From: Gymnopus androsaceus JB14
Lineage: Eukaryota; Basidiomycota; Agaricomycetes; Agaricales; Omphalotaceae
Assembly: GCA_009733575.1 (NCBI GenBank)
Contig: ML770096.1
Coordinates: 1 to 20,181, forward strand
DNA: 20,181 nucleotides
Reading direction: 5' to 3'
Shown here: piece after piece, positions 9,494 through 17,191 of the stretch
Numbering within the stretch: the stretch's first letter is position 1
Layout: every line of letters begins with the position of its first letter
The notes under the pieces: model-generated
The model's input: only the letters and a program-made list of their open reading frames with translations
Databases searched by the model: none
What the model was told of the DNA's origin: nothing
Program-made: the position numbers and the translations under genes

Positions 9494-11464
9494 ATGGAGG
9501 AAATCGAAGTGGAACTAGATTATCCAGGCAATCCAATGCTGCATGCTCTCCTTGAATTTCGCGACAAGCCACAGTGGTCTTCATTAGCTCAAGAAATTGG
9601 ACGCTCATTTTTAATTCCGACGGACATAGTAGCAGTCACTTATATCAACTCCGAGCAAGACCTTTATTATCCGCACACAGAACGCATTGGAGAAGTTTTA
9701 CAAGCATCATTACGAACCTGGCAAGCCGATTCGATTTGTTGTTAAAGTTCCTGGTAGGACTTCTAGATTGCTATTTGCTTCCTACTCTTCCTGATGCTCA
9801 TTCCAAAGCAGACCCAAAGCTATCGATAGACATTCTCTCTCAACAGGCTCAAAACATACATGATAAAGCCTGGGGTAAAGAGTGGCCACATCGCACGGGA
9901 CAGATAAAGAGCACCGAGATTGCAAAACCACCAGACGACTGTGAGATCGAGGTGCCCGAATCGCTCGACTACGATTGCTTCATAGGAATCGAGGAGCTCA
10001 CAGAAGCTCTCTACTGTCCCCCAATGGATGTTGTTATTGCTCGTGGCGAGTACGAGAAGCTCCGGAAATACTTGGAAGAGGCGGTGGGGAAAAACGAGCG
10101 CGCGTTTATAATAACCGGTCAGCCCGGCATCGGTTCGTAATGCAGCAGTCGTTTTATCTTGAGCGAAATGCTGATTTCTGCTTTTCAATCTAGGAAAAAC
10201 CACATTTCTCTTATATCTCCTGTTATATCGTCTCGAACGAAAGCTTCCAACCGCTGTTCAGTTCAACGGGAGCCATTATTTCGTTTTTGACAAACACGGC
10301 GGCAAGGTGTACCCTCATACCGATCCTGCCCCGCGGAGCCTTAAGGATCAGTGTTGGGCATTGATCGACAGCAATTCAGATAATGTGTCTCCTGGCCCCT
10401 TCCTCACATACGGAAGTTGATGTGTCATTCTGGCGTCTTCACCCAACTCCGAGAGATGGAAGCAGTGGAAGAAGTATAGCAGCGCCATTTGTTTAGTGTC
10501 GGAGTTGCCTGAGCTGCTAGAAATAGCCGCCGTAGTGTAAGTTGTTTGCTATTTGATGGATATCCCTCCTTACAAACTTCAATGCAGAAAAGAAACTTCA
10601 GGCAATGTTTCCCAAACTCTGTGTCACGTTGGTAAAGTCGGCCATTGATTCGGACCGTCCTTTCGATGTGGAAATTGGACCAGCTGACAAGTTTCGAAAA
10701 TGATGCGATAAAGGCAGCAAACAAGTTATGTGAAAAAGCATCCAGCCTTGTTATTACCAGAGGTGCAGACACCTCCCCACAAGCACCTACTAGCGACGGT
10801 TCCACTATCCTCTTTCTACGACCTTACCGCCCTGAGGGTGTCATATCGGGGGAGTGCCAATTATTCATCCCAACACCGTATCTTTGGGACATATTCGAGA
10901 CAGCACGGAAGGCGTTAAAGAATCATGACTCACTGAAGCTGTTCTTTCTCCTCAGCTCACATGCTCTGACACGAAGCGCTGCTGGTTGGAATCTGGAGAT
11001 GAGAATGCATGAGCGGATGTGTAGCGGTGGGGCTCCCATTGATCTCATTCCTGCAAGTGGCCGCAGGTGAACTTTCAATCACGCCTTCAACCAATCTGGT
11101 TCCTGGGACCTTGGCTGGTCTAAATCAGCCCAAGGGCGCATCTTTCTATTGGATGCCGTCGGTGTCTAATTTCCCTGGGATAGATGCTGTTTTAGGCGAC
11201 ACAGACGGGAATATATTTACCGTGCAATGCTCGATTGCAAAGGACCATTCTGCACCCAATGACGGAATCTTAAAAGCAACGCAGAGTATCCCCTCCGCCA
11301 TTCGAAACGCCCGTAGTTGGCATCATGTTGTTGTTTCAGACACATTAGCAACAGCGCAAAAGCAAGGGTCTCAGGCTGTAAGCCAATTACGGAAAACTCC
11401 AAGGGAGCAAGCTAACGCGCAAGTCTTGATTAACATGAACGTTTGGTATTGTACTTTTGGATGA
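9494..11464 (+). pseudogene. Crinkler/RHS-type P-loop NTPase-REase, copy 3 (divergent), broken
   Basis: The start ATG at 9494 lies just behind a conserved upstream cassette. The order is: an N-terminal region (MEEIEVELDYPGNPM...), EPGKPIRFVVKVP, an intron at 9754-9808, then DPKLSIDILSQQ...IHDKAW. Next comes Walker A GQPGIGKTT, itself split by an intron at 10133-10193. Then follow SLKDQCWAL, SSPNSERWKQW, an intron at about 10535-10587, a helical region (SFENDAIKAANKLCEK), LLSSHALTRSAAGW, and a C-terminal nuclease-like segment (FYWMPSVSNFPGIDAVLGD, FTVQCSIAKDHS) that resembles PD-(D/E)xK ends of fungal Crinkler/RHS proteins. Lesions: a frame change near 9680, in-frame TGA at 10418-10420, in-frame TAA at 10633-10635 and a frame change near 11040-11070. 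It belongs to a different subfamily from copies 1 and 2. Its function is not known. Confidence 0.75.
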
Positions 11465-11695
11465 TGACTGGGACAGCTGGTGCTTCTAATTTCTGCCTTC
11501 GAACATTCTTTTGCTTCCTTGTATTTTTTTTTGTTTGTTCAGATGTCAATGTTTCGATCTCACGTATCAGTTTCTCTCGGTGAATATAAATTGATTCATA
11601 TTGGTCTACTGAGAACGTGTAGTGGGCAAAGGCACGCAGGGATACTAATTATCTTTATTCGGTGAGAATTGGAATTAATATTCCGACCTGGGGGT

Positions 11696-11732
11696 GCGGA
11701 GGATACAGATTCCGATAACCCGTATCCTCCGC
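11696..11732. repeat. Perfect 11-bp hairpin
   Basis: GCGGAGGATAC (11696-11706) and GTATCCTCCGC (11722-11732) pair perfectly around a 15-nt loop, 232 bp after the copy 3 stop. It may be a transcript-end structure or a transposon footprint; nothing else identifies it. Confidence 0.6.
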
Positions 11733-11751
11733 CGTTGTCAATGCCTACAGA

Positions 11752-11871
11752 GTAACCTTGAGTGTACGAACTTGATCTGTGTTAGGGGAGGTGGGTGGGT
11801 GAAAACGAATCGTAACCTTGAGTGTACACACTTGATCTGTGTTAAGGGAGGTGGGTGGGTAAAAATGAATC
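11752..11871 (+). repeat. Two-copy 60-bp tandem repeat with a G-rich core
   Basis: Units 11752-11811 and 11812-11871 both read GTAACCTTGAGTGTAC..ACTTGATCTGTGTTA.GGGAGGTGGGTGGGT.AAAA.GAATC and differ at only a few positions. The core GGGAGGTGGGTGGG could form a G-quadruplex. The rest of 11465-11968 holds no recognisable gene. Confidence 0.8.
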
Positions 11872-11967
11872 CGTTGTCGGGAGAGAAGAATGGAAGGGAT
11901 TCCTGGAATGTGGATAATCGCTTGATGACGGTAAGAAGAAAGGATGGGGAAACTCAAGACGTGGGCG

Positions 11968-12023
11968 CAGTACTTTTACTTGTACTTTTACTTTTTTACA
12001 TGCATTCGTTTCAGCATTTCCTT
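11968..12023 (+). other. Conserved T-rich 3' tail, copy B (after Crinkler-like copy 3)
   Basis: AGTACTTTTACTTGTACTTTTAC followed by CAGCATTTCC matches tails A and C. Its position, about 500 bp after the copy 3 stop, implies that the hairpin and 60-bp tandem repeat were inserted or expanded within the 3' flank of that gene. The next 250 bp hold nothing recognisable. Confidence 0.5.
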
Positions 12024-12268
12024 AGATAAAAATTATTTGTCCATCTGTATGTTAGCAGCGTGAATTGGAGCTAGTTGAACTCTGAAATATAGATGCAAAA
12101 TGTTCATGTTTCTTGGACGCAGCTGGACGTGGGATCAAATAGGAATCTATTATTGCCATGGCTTCTCAGTGATAGGCTTGAAGGCTTTATGTATACAAGA
12201 AATATCAATAAACAAATAACGCGTACAAGACTATGAACAGCCAGAAAGTTCGGAGCGAGAAGAAGATA

Positions 12269-12604
12269 TCTAGGTAATAATGAGTATGATAGCAAGCAAT
12301 GTCAGCGGAGACATACCAAAATTCAAAACTATCATCGGTCAAGTCGATTGCTGTCTCTCTAGTTCGTCCACCAGCAATAACGTTACGTTTCTTCCAACCC
12401 ACGCAGAGAATCTCATCAGGTTCCTCCTGCTCCAACTGAGTACTCTGCCTGCCCAGACCGCCAGCGATAGTTCCGCGTGCATTGATGCCGGTGAACACCT
12501 CTTCTTTCGAACCTCTGTTTCGCTCAGCATCACCAGAGTCTTGCTCGGAAGCCGTATGCTCATCATCAGCTTCTCTGGAGTCCTTCAATTTGGATGTAAT
12601 TTGC
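12269..12604 (-). CDS. 3' end of an unrecognised minus-strand gene; stop codon formed by splicing
   Basis: On the minus strand this frame encodes a low-complexity acidic region (READDEHTASEQDSGDAER) and then EEPDEILCVGWKKR and RETAIDLTDDSFEF, which has the look of a genuine C-terminus. A good 47-nt intron follows (complement 12270-12316: GTATGT donor, CTGAC branch site, CTAG acceptor). Joining the exons gives TG+A, a stop directly after SFEF. Upstream, the frame runs into the CCCAAT repeats at 12605-12665 with no clear earlier exon, so the 5' part is missing or unrecognised. An IDLTDD tail is common at the ends of many nuclear proteins and does not identify the family. Confidence 0.35.
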
Positions 12605-12665
12605 CTCCCAATGCAGGGTATTGGGCGGTAGGACGGCTCCCAATGCATATTGGGCGGTAGGACGG
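12605..12665. repeat. Tandem CCCAAT...ATTGGGCGGTAGGACGG repeat
   Basis: Units 12605-12636 and 12637-12665 differ mainly by a 3-nt gap. Each has CCCAAT and ATTGGG as inverted arms (short hairpins), followed by GCGGTAGGACGG. Inverted CCAAT boxes could bind a HAP/NF-Y-type factor, but no transcription unit is obvious. Confidence 0.7.
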
Positions 12666-12690
12666 GTTACGGGGGGCGTGGCGACGGGCA

Positions 12691-12728
12691 TGTTGTTTGG
12701 TGCGCAATACTGCTTGTTGTTTGGTGCG
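12691..12728 (+). repeat. Short direct repeat TGTTGTTTGGTGCG
   Basis: The 14-mer occurs at 12691-12704 and 12715-12728. No known role. The following stretch, 12729-13177, shows no gene or other structure I can support. Confidence 0.6.
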
Positions 12729-13177
12729 AGCCACTACTGTATACGTCAGTTTAACGATCATAGTCAACACAAGTAAAATTTACTTTGACTTTTGTTTCAG
12801 AGTATGACTAGTGCACAAGGAAGCTGGAAGCTCGTTCAGTTAGCAAATGTATTTCATCCAACGACCTCTCCAAAGAATAACAAAACATCTCATTCTTTTG
12901 TCAACTTCAGTGGCTTATCAAAATCAGCTTGGGCCACTCAGCTCACCGGGAATTTCGCATTTTAGTTCTCAACTGCGAGTTAGACTTACCTGTAGTTGAC
13001 GAGCGGTGCGCAGGACCGTGTTAGGGATTTTAGAAAATGACACTGAGCAATAATAAGTTCGTAGCTACTCTGGCAAGAACTGAGCAGATGGAAGTTGAAG
13101 ACGAAGCGAACAAAAGGTGCTCACGTGCACATGGCACGTCTATAGCGGCTGACGGAGTTGGACTTTCAGACCAAATA

Positions 13178-13205
13178 GGAATATCTTCTTATCTGAAGAT
13201 ATTCC
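13178..13205. repeat. Perfect 11-bp hairpin beside the copy 2 upstream cassette
   Basis: GGAATATCTTC (13178-13188) and GAAGATATTCC (13195-13205) pair around the 6-nt loop TTATCT. It ends one base before the conserved cassette. The other two cassettes have no matching hairpin, so it is specific to this gene copy; it could be an operator-like dimer site or an insertion footprint. Confidence 0.65.
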
Positions 13206-13206
13206 C

Positions 13207-13299
13207 TTTTCAACAAAATACAGACGCCCGCGTCCCGTATCCTGCCGAGGTCAGACACATGAACACCTTCTCGGCTCTTGCTTCCATACCACCACCACG
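13207..13299 (+). promoter_or_regulatory. Conserved upstream cassette, copy 2 (before Crinkler-like copy 2)
   Basis: Carries GACGCCCGCGTCCCGTATCC, TCAGACACATGAACACC and CTCTTGCTTCCATACCACC. Here the E-box core is CACATG, not CACGTG. It ends 51 bp before the ATG at 13351. Confidence 0.65.
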
Positions 13300-13350
13300 A
13301 CTAAACCACAATCATTTACGACCATTCTTATTTTACAATCTTCCCCCACG

Positions 13351-16300
13351 ATGTTCATGCCTAATTCCCCCTCCTCCAGTCCCCCAGGATACAGTGCGAG
13401 CATTCCAATAACGGTGCGTACCGCTAATGGTCACCTAGTCATTGACTTATTATATTGCTTTTATAGACTGCAGCAAACCTTCCCTCTTTCGTCTCTCGAG
13501 CCGCTCCTGCGCCCATGAAGGGCATTTGGCGCTCTGCGTTTACCGACCGTTCGCCACCAGGCAAAGCTTTCATTTACTCGCTGTCACAGGACCGCGGAAT
13601 CATGCTCTTGTTTAAGAAGGAATTCGACGCTCAATATCTCGATCTTCGCTCCGCCGCATGGGATACTCAAGGGCTCATATTTATACCTTCTACTGCTGAT
13701 TCGCCCTGGACATCCAGAACCTGGAGACACACTCAGTCCAAGTCAATTCTTATCGCTCGTTGTAATGCGTTTGACCTAATCTGGGAGGGTCGCAACTACT
13801 ACTGCCTTGGGTGGTTGGACTTGCCAGACCCAATCATTGCTGCCTCCACTGTCCGGGTAGAAATAAACCTACATGGCTCATCTCCGTCCATTCATACCAC
13901 CATTAACGGCCGTTATATCCATGTCTACTGCGCCAACCCAATCTCTGAGTGCAGACGGTTGGCGGAAGAGCTTAAAGGGCATAGGTTGACTATGCACTTC
14001 GGCGACAGCAACCCTGGTGGCTGGCGAGTTTCATTCCCCTGTCTGCCCCATCTGTGCTGGCATCCACCCTGTCTGTCCCACTGGCATCCATGAACTATGT
14101 CCTTTCGCAACTCTTTGGGATGATGATGAGTCACGAATGCATAGTCATGACGGCTCTGGCATCCACGAGGAAAACACATGTCCTCTCGTGGGCTGCTTCA
14201 ATGATGACGAAAAACATAGTCATGACAGCTCTGATGACTCCCCTCAGCCTGTGTACCGAACTTGTCAGGGTTTGCACTCAGATCTTATCCACCCCTTACA
14301 ATGTCCTTTTGAAGACTCATCGACTCTTTTAGACGATGATGAGTCACAAAAACATGGTCATGACTTTGGTCATGACTTTGACAACTATCCTCATCCTCAT
14401 AAGCGGACGCAACCTACCAACCCCTTCCGTAGTAGTTTTTCGGAGGGGCGGCAGCATCCTGTCCTTGAACGGGTGGATCTTGTGAAGCAAATTATCACCC
14501 GCGTGGTAGATGATAAATTTATCTTGGTGAGTAAATTGGTCGTATCCCAGTATTATATTTATTCACTTGACAATGGGCAGATCGAGGCACCTCCTTGCTC
14601 AGGGAAATCTACGCTAATACAGGACATTGCGTTTGCTGTCACGGAGCGGTCCTCCGCGGTTGCGATTCATTTTGCACAGCACTTCTCAGTCACCTTGCGA
14701 CCTATAGAAGGATCCAGTGATATGGAGACGCTTGTAAACTTTTTACCCACATACACCCATTATTCCCCAACCATCACACCTGGTACCCGAGAAGTACTCT
14801 CCAATATCCGTAATTCGACTGGATTAGCGGTCTTTTTACGGAGTGAACCGACAGAGGATTTTGAATACTGGCTCTTTGTCGATGAATCTCAGTCGACGTA
14901 TTTGGACAAAAGATTTTGGAATGTTCTCACTGCTAGCTATGACCGAAAATTTTTCGTAGTTGCTGCTGGTAGCTATGGCAGTCATACCGGCTCTACCGCC
15001 CATTCCCCGCCAACAATCATTCCGAAGATCCGCTGCATGAATCTGTTTCCCTCGCCGGACAACAACCAACTCTGTCTTGCTTTTACGGAGCAGGATTTTG
15101 ACAACTTCGCAAAAATGGTGGCTGCGGACGTGTCTAAATGGCGCACAATGATTATGGATTACGCCTCTCCATGCGGTATTGATATCTTTCCAAAGAGACG
15201 TATGCATCCTGGAGTGGTTGTAGAGCTTACCATGCATTTTGTCACAAGTGTGCGTCATTTTACTGCATGAGTTGCTCTGATTTTAAGTGATGCTCAATAG
15301 TTAACAAACTGTGCAAAGCATGCATTGTCCCCTCCCGATGAAACGAAGGTGTTGTCTACGTTCTTCCGCGACTGCATGACAAGCGCAAAGAGCGATACAC
15401 CCTTCGGCTTGGGAAGATGCGTACCCCACGAGCCCAATCATGGCTTCACAGCCTTGTCAATAATGGTATTCTTGTCTATTCTACAGGATAAAAGTATCAA
15501 AGTCCGGGCCTTGACGGTAAATTGGAACCAGTTGTTGTTACGAATGGCCCTGCACTTTGGAAAAGCGAAGGTTACTCTGAGACTCTCAGAGCACATCAGA
15601 TTCATCCCCAGCATCTCCGCTCAAAATATACAGACTCTACTGGGAAGTCAACCATCACTTCAGATGTGACTACATATTTAGCCATCTCCAAATATACCAA
15701 AGAGGATGTAATAGCTGTCACCCCTCGCCAGCGCTTCTTAAATGTTGCAGTGGAGAGGGATTCCCCTCCTGATGCTATGCCATATGCACTTCGCGAACGT
15801 TATAACCATCTGCCAATCTCCGACTTTGACCAAGCTGCCCATGATGCGCGACGGATGGGCTGGCTTCTGCAGGACCCACTCGCCCCAAACACCCTGGTAT
15901 TACCTACAAAGTGGCATCGTGATTATCTGAAACACTTGCTAAAGTCTCCAAACTCTCCAGAAGCTCGAAACATGACCTTCGACCAGTTTTTGTGCAGCAC
16001 AATTCGCCACTTTCGTGCGTCAGTATTACAACAGTATTCCCAGGACGAAAAAAGCATGCGCGAGGCGATTTGGGACTCCGAGTTCCGGCACGCTGCTGAA
16101 ACAGTTGGTGACGCTTGCTTTCTAACACCCCAGGCCCGAACAGACTCCGGAGATGGGACGATCGACTTTGTGTGCACATCTAGGAAATGGCTCATAGAGC
16201 TGATGCGTAATAGGGACCGAGTGTCTGATCATCTTGCCCGATTTACCCCCAATGGCAACTATGCCAAACAATGGCCGAACTGGGACTGGCGCCTTGTCGA

Positions 16301-16542
16301 TTTTCATTTTGATAAGACACCATCAGGTAAGCCTATCTTCCTCAATCTCAATCATCGTAAATATTCATAGCTTTCTTGCAGGGCGAGCCTTCACGGGACA
16401 GCACTGCCCCAATTTCCGTAGTGTCTATCTGAAATGTAAGATGTCCATCGATGTTCCCGAGGAGAACACGCGGTATTCGGTCATGGAGGCCGCGGTTTCA
16501 GGGAGCGGTATGGAAACAGAGACATTTAATATTACAGGATAA
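13351..16542 (+). pseudogene. Crinkler/RHS-type P-loop NTPase-REase, copy 2; best preserved, two apparent frameshifts
   Basis: ATG 13351 was chosen because exon 1 (MFMPNSPSSSPP...) joins the next exon in frame through a 53-nt intron (13414-13466). Further introns are at 14527-14580, 15250-15300 and 16327-16381; TAA is at 16540. The product would be about 990 residues with no signal peptide seen. Order: N-terminal domain (1-210); Cys/His/Asp-rich modules (about 212-340); P-loop NTPase with Walker A APPCSGKS (about 376), Walker B WLFVDESQ (about 471) and AAGSYGSHT (about 501); a linker with AVTPRQRFL; and a REase-fold end with GTIDFVCTSRKWLIELMRN and WRLVDFHF, a pattern typical of Crinkler C-termini. 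Comparison with copy 1 shows a one-base frame change at about 14036 (in a CCCC run) and another at about 15495-15510. Either the gene is recently dead or these are sequence errors. It could act as a nuclear effector or an anti-element nuclease; neither is shown. Confidence 0.75.
14038..14385 (+). repeat. Coding repeats: Cys/His zinc-knuckle-like and DDDES..HxHD modules in copy 2
   Basis: Three modules follow one another in the protein. The first has CPICAGIH...CPF and DDDESRMHSHD. The second has CPLVGC and NDDEKHSHD. The third has TCQGLH...CPF and DDDESQKHGHDFGHD. At DNA level the words GATGATGAGTCAC and CATRGTCATGAC recur. Copy 1 retains one module (CTTCSGIHSQEICP, KHGHDELH). The spacing resembles a zinc knuckle followed by an acidic, His-rich metal-binding stretch. 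Confidence 0.65.
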
Positions 16543-16569
16543 GCAATATGCTTTTTTTTGTTTTTTTGG

Positions 16570-16611
16570 TGTTGTACTTTTTACTTGTACTTTTAAGTTG
16601 GGCATTTCCAA
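16570..16611 (+). other. Conserved T-rich 3' tail, copy C (after Crinkler-like copy 2)
   Basis: GTTGTACTTTTTACTTGTACTTTTAAGTTGGGCATTTCC begins about 30 bp after the copy 2 stop codon and matches tails A and B, so in this best-preserved copy it lies in the 3' UTR. The stretch to 16788 holds no gene. Confidence 0.6.
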
Positions 16612-16788
16612 TTAGTTGCGATGAACAAAAAAATTATATGTTTGCAGTCTTGAATATAAGTTAATCAACCGCATTTTGAAGCTACATATACTGTCATTCC
16701 ATACCAATAATTGAATATGCGCTACAGGTATTTGGCAGCAGGCGTCATTTTATCTTGAAAAACCGAGTTAGCGCTGGGAAGCTCTTTC

Positions 16789-16881
16789 CTTTCAAAGTAA
16801 AATCTGGACGCCCGCGTCCCGTAGCCTGCCGAGTCAGACACGTGAACACCTTCTTGTCTCTTGCTTCCGTACCACCACCAA
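16789..16881 (+). promoter_or_regulatory. Conserved upstream cassette, copy 3 (orphan)
   Basis: Carries GACGCCCGCGTCCCGTAGCC, TCAGACACGTGAACACC and CTCTTGCTTCCGTACCACCA, very close to copies 1 and 2, but no Crinkler-like start or domain follows. The bases 16882-17191 contain nothing recognisable apart from a repeated CTGTCATTCCA (near 16691 and 16951). It may be the remains of a fourth gene copy, or a solo mobile promoter. Confidence 0.6.
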
Positions 16882-17191
16882 GCTCAATAGAGTATGAATT
16901 TCTGGCATGGAATTACAATAAGTTGAAAATAACCATAAAAGACTGATATCCTGTCATTCCAGGCGGACGCAATCAAGAATCAGGAAACGAAACCACGCAT
17001 TTTGACACTGCTCTGTCGTCCAGCCTGCTTGTTTCAAGCACTCGAGTGGTATGTTGGTATCTTGCCCCATCCGTTCCCGTACTCACAATCGTTCACCCTA
17101 GACGGCGCTTGCACTCAATCAGGCTAAGAAGACGAAGAATAATGCGAGCAGGGTGCAGGGTACAACAGAATAGGAACGAGTATGCTACATG

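Noticed and set aside
11694..12029. Open frame over the 60-bp tandem repeat, with repeated peptide.
   Set aside because: The peptide repeat is just the DNA repeat (60 is divisible by 3), no domain is seen, and there are no supporting splice sites.
13037..13411. Open frame upstream of Crinkler-like copy 2.
   Set aside because: It runs through the hairpin, the regulatory cassette and the true exon 1 in another frame; the repeated cassette shows the sequence is conserved as DNA.
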